Assembly: GCA_947487205.1 (NCBI GenBank)
Contig: CANKVU010000011.1
Span: 62,001 to 126,000, forward strand
From: an uncultured Paracoccaceae bacterium
Lineage (GTDB): Bacteria; Pseudomonadota; Alphaproteobacteria; Rhodobacterales; Rhodobacteraceae
DNA length: 64,000 nt
Direction of reading: 5' to 3'
Notes under the pieces: model-generated
What the model was told of the DNA's origin: nothing
Seen by the model: only the letters and a program-made list of their open reading frames with translations
The model's database searches: none
Made by a program: the position numbers and the translations under genes
Part shown: positions 43,444 through 52,651 of the stretch, one piece after another
How the letters are laid out: every line of letters starts with the position of its first letter
Position numbering within the stretch: the first letter of the stretch is position 1

Positions 43444-44058
43444 ATGCGACTGTACGAGAAACATATCCTCCCTCGGCTGACGCATCTGGCGATGGGCCAG
43501 GATCAACTTCTTCCCTACCGGCGCCGCGCCGCCTCCGGGCTGCATGGACGTGTGCTGGAGATCGGGATCGGCTCGGGCCTGAACCTTGCGCTCTACCCCG
43601 AGGCCGTGCGTCAGATCATCGGTGTTGACCCGTCGCCCGAACTCCTCTCTCGGGCCGCGCAAACCTCCCATGGCCTGATGCCCGCGGCCGAGATGATCGA
43701 GGGCGTGGCCGAAGCATTGCCGCTGGAGGATCGCAGCGTCGACTGCGTCGTCGCCACCTGGGCGCTCTGCAGCGTGTCGGAGCCGGAGAAGGCGCTCGCC
43801 GAGATCCGGCGCGTTCTCAAGCCGGACGGCATCTTCCGCTTCGTCGAGCATGGTTTGGCGCCGGAGCCCGGTGTCCGGCGCTGGCAGCGCTGGCTCACGC
43901 CCGTCGGGAAACACTGCGCCGGGAACTGTCACCTTGACCGTCCAACGGCCGGCTTGATCGAGACAAGCGGCTTCCGAATGGAGCGGCTCGACACCGGCTA
44001 CGCGACAGGTCCGAAGCCCTTGGTTTTCATGTATGAGGGGCAAGCTCGCCTCTACTAA
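43444..44058 (+). CDS. Class I SAM-dependent methyltransferase
   Basis: The 204-residue protein has the Rossmann methyltransferase motif I VLEIGIGSGLN, then GVDPSPELL, the post-I acidic residue, and CVVATWALCSVSEPEKALAEIRRVLKPDG. This resembles the methyltransferase type 11 or UbiE-like group. The start lies just after the ccdA stop, so it is probably in the same operon. The substrate is unknown; a thiol, metalloid or lipid is possible given the neighbours. Cys residues in ALCSV and HCAGNCHL may be relevant. Confidence 0.82.
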   Translation: MRLYEKHILPRLTHLAMGQDQLLPYRRRAASGLHGRVLEIGIGSGLNLALYPEAVRQIIGVDPSPELLSRAAQTSHGLMPAAEMIEGVAEALPLEDRSVDCVVATWALCSVSEPEKALAEIRRVLKPDGIFRFVEHGLAPEPGVRRWQRWLTPVGKHCAGNCHLDRPTAGLIETSGFRMERLDTGYATGPKPLVFMYEGQARLY

Positions 44059-44170
44059 GGAAGCTTGGAAAAAGAACAACATCGGCTTTCGATTCGTGGC
44101 GCAACACTAATGGCAAGGCAATCAATTCTCGCCTCGAACTTTGGCTGCAGGCTCCGCATTATGAGGTATT

Positions 44171-44830
44171 ATGAGTAGTCAGCAAGATAACCGGCAGGCC
44201 AATCTGACGCGCGGCATCCGCGTCGAGATCGCCAGCCTTGTCTACAACCTCATCGAGGTCGTCGTGTCCGTCACCGTGGGACTTCTAACCGGCAGCGCGG
44301 CGCTGGTGAGTTGGGGTCTCGACAGCACGGTCGAAGCCACCTCAGCCGGGACGCTGATCTGGCGCTTGAAGGGTGAGAAGGATGGTGGCGACAAGCGCAC
44401 GGTCCTGCATCGCAAGAAGATCGCGCTCTATGTGGTCGCCTGTGCTTTCTGGATTGTCGTCGCGGCGATCCTCTACGAGGCGGTGTCCGCTTTCATCTCG
44501 CAGGAGGCGCCGGGCTTCAATTGGTGGGGGATCGCGATCCTGTGTGCTTCGCTCTTGGTCAACCCGTTCCTCGCCTGGGGCAAGTATCGCTATGGCAAAC
44601 GGCTCGATGCGCCCGCCCTGAAGTACGATGCCAAGGACACCATGATCTGCCAGTATCAGACGATCGTGGTGTTGGCCGGGATCGGTCTAACGCAATGGAT
44701 GGGCTGGTGGTGGGCCGATCCGGTCGCGGCGCTTCTGATCGTGCCCTACGTTGCGTGGGAAGCGTTCGAGGCCACCAAGGATGCGCGGTCGGTCGATCCG
44801 GACGAGGCCGAAGCTACTGCCGACGCGTGA
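44171..44830 (+). CDS. Cation diffusion facilitator-like transporter, short
   Basis: The 219-residue membrane protein has about six hydrophobic segments. Signatures of the CDF family are present: SLVYNLIEVVVSVTVGLLTGSAALVSWGLDSTVE in the first two helices, and ADPVAALLIVPYVAWE near the end. It lacks the soluble C-terminal domain of most CDF exporters and several of the usual His/Asp metal ligands. It is likely a divalent metal exporter or a relative; which metal is unknown. Its end overlaps the P450 gene on the other strand by 17 bases. Confidence 0.8.
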   Translation: MSSQQDNRQANLTRGIRVEIASLVYNLIEVVVSVTVGLLTGSAALVSWGLDSTVEATSAGTLIWRLKGEKDGGDKRTVLHRKKIALYVVACAFWIVVAAILYEAVSAFISQEAPGFNWWGIAILCASLLVNPFLAWGKYRYGKRLDAPALKYDAKDTMICQYQTIVVLAGIGLTQWMGWWWADPVAALLIVPYVAWEAFEATKDARSVDPDEAEATADA

Positions 44831-46061
44831 CGTTGCGCATGATGAACCGGGATTTAGGCATGGGCGGCAGTTCTCCGGTTTCAAGCTCTAGATCCTGCTC
44901 CGGCACATCGTAGTCGATGGCGTTCGCGAAAAAGTCGCAAAACGCCTTCATCTGGCTGATCGCGATCCACTCCCCCGGACAACGGTGGTTTCTGTGGTGA
45001 TCGCCACCGCCCTGCGGAATGAAGTCATAGGGGGTGTCTTCCCGATCCTGAAACCGCTCGGGCCGGAACTCTTGCGGCGCGTCCCACGAACGAGCGTCGG
45101 TATTTGTGCCGTAGAGGTCGAGCAGAACCCTGTACCCTTCGGGAAAACAATATCCGCGCCACTCGAAATCGCTCTTCACCCGGGCCGCGACCGCGGGAAA
45201 GAACGGATACAGACGGCGGACCTCTTGCACGAAAGGTTCGAGCTGTCCCTCGTCCTCCTTCAGCTTTGGCCGCCACTCGGGATGCCGATGCAGGGCATGC
45301 GCCGCCTGAGCGATGAACGCAGAGACCGCGACGATCGGGCGTACTACGTTCAGAAGCTCTACGGCGGCAACCTTGGAGGTCAGCAGCTCCCCATTCAGAT
45401 CGCGCCACGTCGCGACGACATGGGCGGCGCTTTCCTGTCCTGTCTGAAGGCTTCCGTCGCGCACCCGTTCAATAATCCCGGCCGCCCAACGCTCTGCGCG
45501 ATGCCGTGCCAGACGCGAACCCCAGTGCTTCCAGCCGACCGCCCCGGCGTCCTGGAAGAGCGCCGTCATCTGCGCCGTCCGCGTCTGGACCTCCACTTCG
45601 GGAAGCGGCACGCCCGACCAGGCGCAGGCGGCTCTGGTGAGGATTTCGCGCACTTCGTCGTAGAGAACGACCTTCTCCGCCACTTGCCAGTCCCGTGCGT
45701 AGCGGTCCAACAAATCCCGCGTCTTGTTTTCGAGAGCTTCGATCCGCTCTGACGCCATGAGCGACATGAACATCCGCTTCCGATGACGGTGGGCCTCGCC
45801 ATCGAGCCCCTGGATGCCCTTTTCGCCGAGCAGGGTTTTCTGGATGCGCTTCGGCATCGAGCCTGCGCGCACGAGCCCATCCTCGGAATAGAAGACCTCC
45901 GCTGCTGCGGCACCGGTCATGCAGATCGTCTTCTGCAAGAGGATGCGGGTCTCGAACAGGTCGCCCTTAAGATCGCGGCATGTGTCCGGAATGAACCCAT
46001 ATGGGTTGCGCAGCAGGGCAAGCGTGCTGTCGATGCCCTTTGCGGATGGAAGACTGGACAT
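44814..46061 (-). CDS. CYP152-type cytochrome P450 (fatty acid peroxygenase)
   Basis: The 415-residue P450 has the heme-binding Cys in HRCPGEW near residue 360 and the ExxR-like FVQEVRRLYPF. The I-helix carries VVRPIVAVSAFIA: an Arg-Pro pair replaces the usual acid-Thr pair. That Arg-Pro is the mark of the CYP152 peroxygenases (P450-BSbeta, P450-SPalpha, OleT), which use hydrogen peroxide to hydroxylate or decarboxylate fatty acids. It is in an odd place, between metal transport genes on a plasmid, and three bases from the lspA stop. Confidence 0.9.
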   Translation of the reverse strand: MSSLPSAKGIDSTLALLRNPYGFIPDTCRDLKGDLFETRILLQKTICMTGAAAAEVFYSEDGLVRAGSMPKRIQKTLLGEKGIQGLDGEAHRHRKRMFMSLMASERIEALENKTRDLLDRYARDWQVAEKVVLYDEVREILTRAACAWSGVPLPEVEVQTRTAQMTALFQDAGAVGWKHWGSRLARHRAERWAAGIIERVRDGSLQTGQESAAHVVATWRDLNGELLTSKVAAVELLNVVRPIVAVSAFIAQAAHALHRHPEWRPKLKEDEGQLEPFVQEVRRLYPFFPAVAARVKSDFEWRGYCFPEGYRVLLDLYGTNTDARSWDAPQEFRPERFQDREDTPYDFIPQGGGDHHRNHRCPGEWIAISQMKAFCDFFANAIDYDVPEQDLELETGELPPMPKSRFIMRNVTRRQ

Positions 46062-46064
46062 CGA

Positions 46065-46565
46065 TTATTTCCCTGTAACGCTTTCTTTGCGCTGGTTACG
46101 TTCGGGCTTGTTCTGCGCCGAGCGGAAGCTGTCCCAGAACAGCAGGGCCGCACCGCAGAAAATCGCCACATCCGCAAGATTGAAGGACGGCCAGTGGTAT
46201 GATCCGTAATGGAAATCCAGAAAGTCTGGGACGGCCTGATAACGCAGCCGGTCGAGGACATTGCCGAGTGCGCCGCCGATGATCAGACCGAGAGCGGCAG
46301 CCGTCAGCCTGTCCGGCGCGCGCCACAACCAGATCAGCAGCCATAACACGATCACGCCAGCAAGCGCGATGAGACCCCACCAAGGCACGATCCAGCCCAG
46401 CATACCGAAGCTGACGCCATCGTTCAGAACCCGCACGAGATTGAGAAAGGGTAGAACCTCGACGCCGCCCTCAAGCGCAGGTGTGTTCAGGGCAAGCGCC
46501 TTGGTGCCCTGATCGAGACCGAACGCCGAGATGGCGCAAACTCCGCCTAGAACGCGGCTGTTCAT
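46065..46565 (-). CDS. lspA: Lipoprotein signal peptidase LspA
   Basis: The 166-residue protein has four membrane helices with the catalytic Asp signatures of signal peptidase II: GGALGNVLDRLRYQAVPDFLDF and FNLADVAIFCG. It removes signal peptides from prolipoproteins. Plasmid copies are known beside heavy-metal genes, for example with lead or cadmium transporters, and here the gene overlaps the HMA-CDF transporter gene by four bases. I chose the ATG at 46565. The host chromosome will have its own copy. Confidence 0.92.
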   Translation of the reverse strand: MNSRVLGGVCAISAFGLDQGTKALALNTPALEGGVEVLPFLNLVRVLNDGVSFGMLGWIVPWWGLIALAGVIVLWLLIWLWRAPDRLTAAALGLIIGGALGNVLDRLRYQAVPDFLDFHYGSYHWPSFNLADVAIFCGAALLFWDSFRSAQNKPERNQRKESVTGK

Positions 46566-47416
46566 GCCGCTGCCTTCAGATCGACCCGCGCGTCGCGGAT
46601 GATCGCCCAGGACGAATGCAGGAACAATCCGGCGATACCGAAGGCGACGATGAGGTCGGGCCAAGCACTACCCAGCCACGCCACGAGACCGGCGGCAACG
46701 ACAACCGCCGCATTGCCGATAGCGTCGTTGCGCGAGAATAGCCAGACGGCCCGCATGTTCGCGTCGCCCTTGCGGAACCGCAGCAGCGGCAGAACGGAGA
46801 TGACGTTGACGACAAGGGCGATCATGCCAAGCAGGCCCATTAGACCTGCATCCGGCGTCGTCCGTTCGAAGACTCGCACGATGGTCGTGCCGAGGACGCC
46901 AAGGCCGAGCAGGCCGAGGAAGATGCCCTGGATCAAGGCCGACCGTGCCCGCCAGGCGAGGCTCCAGCCGATGGCCAGCAGGCCAAGGAAGGTGATCGCG
47001 CCGTCGCCGATGAAATCGAGCGCATCGGCCTTCACGGCCTGTGACCCGGCGATGAACCCGCCGATCATTTCAACGACACCGTAACCCACGTTCAGGATCA
47101 CGACGATCCAGAGCGCGCGTCGGTAGGCCGGGTCCTGATGGGCGGGATTCGGCGGAATGTCTCCATCGCCTTCGATCCGGTCGAAGCCGTAGCCGGTCAC
47201 CGCAACGGCCTTTTCGATGTCGGGCAGGCGCGCTTCGGGGGCGCTCAGTGTCATGATGTGCGTCGCCGCCGACACCTTCACATCGTCAGCCGCGACTCCG
47301 GCCGACTGCGCCGCCCGCTCGATCTGCGCGGCATCCTTCGCGCAGTCCATACCGGAAACCCGGTAACGGACGGGCGGAACATCTGCCGTCGATCCGGCCC
47401 TTTCGGTGTTGGCCAT
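46562..47416 (-). CDS. HMA-domain plus CDF-type metal transporter
   Basis: The 284-residue protein has an N-terminal heavy-metal-associated domain (RYRVSGMDCAKDAAQIERAAQ, with a GMDC motif whose second Cys is replaced), then a six-helix CDF transporter with NVGYGVVEMIGGFIAGSQAVKADALDFIGDG and FSRNDAIGNAAVVVAA. The paired HxxxD-type metal sites read DALDF and NDAIGN. It probably exports a divalent metal such as zinc, cadmium or lead. It is divergent from the ArsR gene at 47473, which likely represses it. Confidence 0.88.
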   Translation of the reverse strand: MANTERAGSTADVPPVRYRVSGMDCAKDAAQIERAAQSAGVAADDVKVSAATHIMTLSAPEARLPDIEKAVAVTGYGFDRIEGDGDIPPNPAHQDPAYRRALWIVVILNVGYGVVEMIGGFIAGSQAVKADALDFIGDGAITFLGLLAIGWSLAWRARSALIQGIFLGLLGLGVLGTTIVRVFERTTPDAGLMGLLGMIALVVNVISVLPLLRFRKGDANMRAVWLFSRNDAIGNAAVVVAAGLVAWLGSAWPDLIVAFGIAGLFLHSSWAIIRDARVDLKAAA

Positions 47417-47472
47417 GGTCGCGCTATTCCTGCTAGAATGAATTGAAGAACAACGTATCAGCGAGGAGTGAT

Positions 47473-47817
47473 ATGGCCCAAATCGTCGATGACCGCAAGA
47501 GCGCGACCATCGAGCGACGGGCGAAGCTGTTCCGCGGCTTCGCGGACCCGAGCCGCCTGGCCATCCTCGGTGCACTTTGCAACGAGCCATTGGCCGTTCA
47601 CGAGATCGTCGAGCGGACCGAACTATCGCAACCCAACGTCTCCAACCATCTGAGGTGCCTGCTGGACTGCGGGCTTGTCGCCAGCGACCGCGAAGGGCGC
47701 TTCATCCGCTACCGTATCAGCAACCCGCGCATCACGGTCCTTCTGAACGATGTGGACGCACTTCTCGACGTGGTCGCAAAGGGTGTTGAGGCGTGTGACA
47801 ATTATCGTGAGGCGTGA
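47473..47817 (+). CDS. ArsR-family repressor, CmtR-like
   Basis: The 114-residue winged-helix repressor has a recognition helix SQPNVSNHLRCLLDCGLV. Cys62 and Cys66 sit in that helix region and Cys108 near the C-terminus, the arrangement of the mycobacterial cadmium/lead sensor CmtR (Cys57, Cys61, Cys102). It should release DNA when it binds Cd(II) or Pb(II). ATG 47473 has GGAG five bases upstream. The 56-base gap to the divergent transporter gene must hold the shared operator. Its stop overlaps the downstream oxidase fragment. Confidence 0.9.
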   Translation: MAQIVDDRKSATIERRAKLFRGFADPSRLAILGALCNEPLAVHEIVERTELSQPNVSNHLRCLLDCGLVASDREGRFIRYRISNPRITVLLNDVDALLDVVAKGVEACDNYREA

Positions 47818-48002
47818 GTCAGAACGGACGGCCGGTCGACTCGGCGCAGATCGGTTGGAAAGATGTTGTCCGTGTGCAGGGTCCGACCGAAATCCTGCTG
47901 AGGTTCGACAAGCTGGCTTCGGAAGAGACACCATTCATGTATCACTGCCACATCCTCGAACACGAGGATGCGGGCATGATGGGGCAGTTTACGGTCACAT
48001 AA
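47814..48002 (+). pseudogene. Multicopper oxidase C-terminal fragment
   Basis: The reading RNGRPVDSAQIGWKDVVRV-like start and the MYHCHILEHEDAGMMGQFTV end are the last 60 residues of a CueO-type multicopper oxidase, including the HCHxxxHxxxGM copper ligands. Everything upstream is missing. It differs in sequence from the oxidase at 62151, so it is not a duplicate of it. A GTG overlapping the arsR stop could let it be translated, but a 62-residue fragment cannot make the copper sites. Confidence 0.85.
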
Positions 48003-48365
48003 CAGGACCCCACCCGCTCGACACCGGGCGTCGTCAAGAGCTTACGTCTTCTTGCGGCGTTCTATCAGGTGCCGGTGTCGCCTTGTTGAAACGCATTACG
48101 GAGTATGTCTAGACCCGAACGGAGAACACCTCGCTAAGCTGCGGGTCCGCCGAAGCGGCCGTCCAGTCGCTCGGCAGCATTCGTCAAAAAGGGCTCTGTG
48201 CCGCCTATCACCGCGGCGAGGACGAACGGCAGTTCTAGCTTCAACGCCGCCTGACCGGACCCCCGATAGTCGGAGATCTCCGGTCCGGTCAGGCTCATCG
48301 CGAAATTTCAGGCCTTGCGGTTCAAGACTGATGCTCTCTCCTTTCCCGCACCGAGGTCTGCGACC
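48003..48365. other. Right edge of metal island, no gene
   Basis: No supported gene was found. The sequence separates the metal island from the long minus-strand genes of the conjugation core. The end of the helicase gene lies at 48366, and no clear terminator was found. Confidence 0.45.
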
Positions 48366-51300
48366 TCACGCGGCGTCCGTGGCCGCGCGCCCGGCCCGAA
48401 CCCGCTCGATGACCGCGCTGGCCTCCGCGCCCGTGGGCACGAAGACGCGGAGCTGGTGGGCGATGATCTCGGTGAAGCAGCCGGCGGCCTTCAGGCTCGG
48501 CAGCGCGTCGGGGGCGACCCCTTCCAGTTCCAGCCGCCTTGCCCCGGCGACGCGGCGGGCGCGGAGCGTCAGCCCTCGGCCGAGATCGGCGCTGCCCTCC
48601 CCGGAGAGGACCGTCGCCACCAGCTCGTCCGCCGTCTCCGGGGCGGCGCCACTGAAGCGGCCCTTCAGGACGAGGGCCTGGCCGGTGGTGATCGCCCGGC
48701 CGATGAGCGACCCGCGCCCCTCCGGCTCGACCCGCCAGATGCGCTCGTTGTCCGAGGGAATGGATTTCCAGATCGGCAGGAGAAGCCCGGTCAGCAGGAC
48801 GAGGGTCTCGACCTCGACCTTGGGCAGGGCCTCGGACTCCGCATCCCAGAGCGTGATGAACTCTGCCTTGTCGACGGGCTCCCACCGGGAGGCCGCGAAC
48901 GCGTCCTCGGTCAGGGAACTGCGCCCCGTGGGACGGCGCAGGTCGCGCATCTCGGTGAACACGTCATCATCATACACTTGGAAGGCGCGCTTGGAGATAA
49001 GAGCCACCTTGCCCGAGGCCGCGTTCCGCATCGGGCGCAGGCGATACCCGTAGCCCTCCAGGACGTCCGCACCGGACGGGATATGCAGCTCCGTTTCCGT
49101 TTCCAGCGTGACGGTGCGCGTGACCGACCCGCTGCGCGGGCAGGTCCAGATCTCCTCCTCGCCCGTGACGTGGATCCGGTCGGCGCGCAGCGTCTCGATC
49201 CCGACATCGAGCGTGCCTGCCGCGTGTGCCAACTCGGTCTGCGCCTCGATCCGGGCGGTGAAGGCGGAGAAGAGCGCGTTCTGCATCTCGATGGGGAGGG
49301 CGAGAAGCCGGTTCAGGTAGCGCTGGATCGGCGGCAGCTCCTCGAGGAGCACGTCGTCGCCGCCCGTGAGGGGCAGGGCGGTCCAGTCGAGGAAGGTCTC
49401 GTAATCCATCGCCTCGCAAGCGTCAGAGGCCAGTTCCTTGTAATGCGCGACCAGCGCCCGGCGCGCGATGGGGGACTCCAGGTTGTCCGAGGCGCGGAAC
49501 ATGTTCTGGCTGCCGGTCTGGCGCTGGCCGCGCGTCAGCGCGCCGAGCGTGTCGAGGCGCCGCGCGATGGTGGAGGTGAACCGCTTCTCGCCGTGCACGT
49601 CGGTCGTCACGACCCGGAAGAAGGGCGGCTCGACCTGGTTCGAGCGATGCGTCCGCCCGAGGCCCTGGATGGCCGCGTCCGCGCGCCAGCCGGGCTCGAC
49701 GAGGTAGTGCCGGCGCCGCGCCTGGTTCGCGACGCTGCGGGCGGCGTGGTAGGAGCGACCCGTGCCGCCCGCGTCGGAGAAGACGAGGATCGGCTTGGCC
49801 CCCGACATGAAGGCGGCGCTCTCGGCCGAGTTGGCCGATCCCGGCCGCGGCGCGATCTTGATCGTGCCGGAGGCGGTGCGAACCGGGCGCTTGGACCGGC
49901 CCGTCACCTCCGCGATCCGCTCCTCCCCGAAATGCCAGACAAGCTGGTCGAGGACGGACGGGATCGGCGCGATGGTGTAGAGCTCCATCAGCGCCGCCTC
50001 GCGCAGCTCCACCGCCTCGCGGGAGATCACCCGGTTGCCGCCTTCGTCGAGAAGCGGCTGGCTGACGATCTGGCCCTCGATCTCGACGAGCTGTTGCGCC
50101 TCGACGGGGAAGGCGGTCTCCAGCCAGTGCACCACCGCCTCCTTGGGCGTCAGGTGTGCCTCGGTGAGGTCGTCACCCGCTTCCAACCCCTCGATGGCGC
50201 GGTCGAGATGGCTCTCGCCGGTGGAGACGATCTGGATGACCGGCGCCCAGCCCGCCGCGATGTCGGCCTCGACCGCGGCGATCAGGCTCCGGGCCTTGAA
50301 GCCGTTCAGGACGTGGGAGAAGAAGCGCTGCTTCATGCTCTCGAAGCGTGACAGGGCGGAGGCCTTCGCCGCCGAGGCCGTGCGCCCGTCGGGATCCTCG
50401 ATGCTGGTCGCCTCCAGCGCCTTGCGCAGGTTGGCATGGATGACTTTGAACGCGCGGGCGAAGGCGTCGTAAACGCTCCGCTCCGCCTCGGAGAGCCTGT
50501 GGTCGAGGATGTCGTACTCGACGCCCTGGAAGCTCAGGGACCGGGCGAGGTAGAGGCCGAGGGCCTTCAGGTCCCGGGCGACCACCTCCATCGCCGCGAC
50601 GCCGCCCGCCTCCATGGCCGACACGAAGTCCTCGCGCCCGGCGAAGGGATAGTCCTCGCCCGGCCCCCAGAGACCGAGGCGGGTCGCATAGGCGAGATTG
50701 GCGACATTGGTGGCCCCCGTCGCCGAGACGTAGAGCACGCGGGCGCGGGGCAGGGCATGTTGCAGCCGGAGCCCGGCGATGCCCTGCTGCGAGGGCGCGG
50801 CGCCGCGGCCCTCTTTCGATCCGGCGGCGTTCTGCATGGCGTGGGACTCGTCGAAGATCACGGCGCCGTCGAACCCCTTGCCGGCCCAGTCCACGAGCTG
50901 CTGGAGCCGGGTGGTCCCGCCCTTCCCCGTGGCCCGCAGCGTGGCGTAGGTCACGAAGAGGATGCCGCGGGAGAGCGTGATCGGCGCGTCGGGTTTCCAC
51001 TTGTCGATCGACTGGATGTCGGTGGGCGCCCCGCCGAGATCGGTCCAGTCGCGGATCGCGTCCTCGATCAGCGTCTTGGACTTGGAAATCCACACCGCCC
51101 TGGTGCGACCGCAAAGCCAGTTCGACAGGATCACGGACGCCCCCTGGCGACCTTTCCCGACACCGGTCCCGTCGCCGATGAAGAATCCCTGCCGGAAGGC
51201 GACGCCCTCGTCCGGGGCCAGCTCGGTCTCGGTCCAGTCCTCCTTGACCGCGAAGCGCCCTGGAAGGTCGCGGGAATGGGCCTCCTCGGCCATGATGACC

Positions 51301-52556
51301 GCTTCGAGCTGTGCGGCCGACAGCGCGCCCTCGCCGACGAGGCGGGGCGGCAGGACGGGCAGGGCCTTTGGCATGGGCGGCACGACCGCCGCCATGGCCA
51401 CGCTCTCGACGAGAGGCGTGGGGTGCGGCACCGCGCCGGCGATCTCGATCCGCTGCGGGGCGTAGCTGGCATAGATGTCGGAGAGGGCCTTGTTTACGCC
51501 GGGCGTCGCGCGCTCGGCGTAGGCCAGCGGCGTCTCGACAGGGCGGGACCGCGCCGGCTGCGCCGGTGCGGAAGACGGCGCCACCGGGCGCGTGGGCCTT
51601 GCCGGCGCCGCGGCCGCGGGACGGAGCCGGGCGGCCTCGACCGGAAGACGCTCGGGCAGGTCGGACAGGATCGCGTCGAGCGCGGCCTCCAGCCCCTCCA
51701 CCGGGCGCAGGGCGATGCTGCGCTCTCCCTCGGCGCGATCCGCCACGAGAAGCGCCGTCTCCACGTTGGTCCCCATCTTGCCATAGACGGTTCCCGGAAG
51801 GCCGAGATGGAGACGCGGCGTGAGCGTCTCCATGAGCCGGTCCCAGAGCCGGGGCTGGCGGGTGCGGCAGGCGGCATGGGGCAGGATCGCGACGAGCCGT
51901 CCGCCGGGGGCGAGGCGCCTGGCGGCCGAGAGGACGTGGCGCAGCGCGATGGTCGGATCTTCGCGGCCGATGCTCGACGAGAAGGGCGGGTTCATCAGGA
52001 CCACGCTCGCCAAGCGGTCGTCAGTCAGAAGGTCGTCGATATGCTCCGCGTCGTGGCGCGTCGGGCGCTGGCGGAAGAGGAGGTGCAGGAGGGCGGCGCG
52101 GAAGCCGTCGATCTCGTTCAGGAGGAGCTTCGCCCCGGCCATGCGCGCCATGTGGGCGAGCGCCCCGGTCCCGGCCGAGGGCTCCAGCACCACGTCGCCC
52201 GCGCCAATGGACGCGGCCGTGGCTGCCACATGGGCGTAGGGCAGGGGCGTGGAGAACTGCTGGAGGCGGATCTGCGCTTCCGACCGCCGCGTCTCGGTCG
52301 GTCGCTCCCCCGCGGCGGCGGCGAGGCGCGCCAGCCGGGTGCGGGGATCCTCGCCCGCCGGCGCGGCCTCCCGATCGGCGAGGATCGCGGCGGCCTGCAC
52401 CACGTCGTAGGCCCGGCGCCACGACCAGGCGCCCTCCGCATCGCTGCCGCCCGCGGCCGCCGTCAGGCGGGCCGAAACGGTGTTCGTGTCGAGGGGGCCG
52501 GCGGCGAGGTCTTCGCTGAGCTGGCCGAGAAGGCGGTCGAGGTCCTGGCGCGTCAT
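48366..52556 (-). CDS. Methyltransferase-strawberry notch helicase protein
   Basis: The 1396-residue protein has an N-terminal methyltransferase-like domain: motif I VVLEPSAGTGALA and the catalytic-type VVLMNPPFSSS. A Pro/Ala-rich linker follows, then a helicase of the strawberry notch group with Walker A GDGTGVGKGRQ and DEAH-type FDESHAMQNAAG, and the C-terminal helicase half (VFSDAGGTGRSYHAARSVANQARRR, IQGLGRTHRSNQVEPPFF). Similar giant proteins are common on plasmids and phages, where they may protect or modify incoming DNA. The NPPF motif points to N6-adenine or related modification. ATG at 52556 follows AAAGGA. Confidence 0.9.
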   Translation of the reverse strand: MTRQDLDRLLGQLSEDLAAGPLDTNTVSARLTAAAGGSDAEGAWSWRRAYDVVQAAAILADREAAPAGEDPRTRLARLAAAAGERPTETRRSEAQIRLQQFSTPLPYAHVAATAASIGAGDVVLEPSAGTGALAHMARMAGAKLLLNEIDGFRAALLHLLFRQRPTRHDAEHIDDLLTDDRLASVVLMNPPFSSSIGREDPTIALRHVLSAARRLAPGGRLVAILPHAACRTRQPRLWDRLMETLTPRLHLGLPGTVYGKMGTNVETALLVADRAEGERSIALRPVEGLEAALDAILSDLPERLPVEAARLRPAAAAPARPTRPVAPSSAPAQPARSRPVETPLAYAERATPGVNKALSDIYASYAPQRIEIAGAVPHPTPLVESVAMAAVVPPMPKALPVLPPRLVGEGALSAAQLEAVIMAEEAHSRDLPGRFAVKEDWTETELAPDEGVAFRQGFFIGDGTGVGKGRQGASVILSNWLCGRTRAVWISKSKTLIEDAIRDWTDLGGAPTDIQSIDKWKPDAPITLSRGILFVTYATLRATGKGGTTRLQQLVDWAGKGFDGAVIFDESHAMQNAAGSKEGRGAAPSQQGIAGLRLQHALPRARVLYVSATGATNVANLAYATRLGLWGPGEDYPFAGREDFVSAMEAGGVAAMEVVARDLKALGLYLARSLSFQGVEYDILDHRLSEAERSVYDAFARAFKVIHANLRKALEATSIEDPDGRTASAAKASALSRFESMKQRFFSHVLNGFKARSLIAAVEADIAAGWAPVIQIVSTGESHLDRAIEGLEAGDDLTEAHLTPKEAVVHWLETAFPVEAQQLVEIEGQIVSQPLLDEGGNRVISREAVELREAALMELYTIAPIPSVLDQLVWHFGEERIAEVTGRSKRPVRTASGTIKIAPRPGSANSAESAAFMSGAKPILVFSDAGGTGRSYHAARSVANQARRRHYLVEPGWRADAAIQGLGRTHRSNQVEPPFFRVVTTDVHGEKRFTSTIARRLDTLGALTRGQRQTGSQNMFRASDNLESPIARRALVAHYKELASDACEAMDYETFLDWTALPLTGGDDVLLEELPPIQRYLNRLLALPIEMQNALFSAFTARIEAQTELAHAAGTLDVGIETLRADRIHVTGEEEIWTCPRSGSVTRTVTLETETELHIPSGADVLEGYGYRLRPMRNAASGKVALISKRAFQVYDDDVFTEMRDLRRPTGRSSLTEDAFAASRWEPVDKAEFITLWDAESEALPKVEVETLVLLTGLLLPIWKSIPSDNERIWRVEPEGRGSLIGRAITTGQALVLKGRFSGAAPETADELVATVLSGEGSADLGRGLTLRARRVAGARRLELEGVAPDALPSLKAAGCFTEIIAHQLRVFVPTGAEASAVIERVRAGRAATDAA

Positions 52557-52594
52557 CGGGGATCCTTTCCGTGGAGATGAACTGCACACGGAAA

Positions 52595-52630
52595 GGCGCC
52601 GCCTTTCCCCTTTCGGAGAGAGACGGCGCC
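52595..52630 (-). terminator. GC hairpin in leader of helicase gene
   Basis: Minus strand: GGCGCCGTC and GGCGGCGCC pair around a purine-rich loop and are followed by TTTCC. The hairpin lies 21 bases past the ParB-domain gene stop and 39 bases before the helicase ATG. It is the same type of hairpin as upstream of several neighbours. Confidence 0.65.
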
Positions 52631-52651
52631 CCCGGGATCAGGCTTGTGAGG

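Noticed and set aside
50436-52580. 714-codon plus-strand open frame over the helicase gene
   Set aside because: It is the opposite-strand shadow of the methyltransferase-helicase gene.
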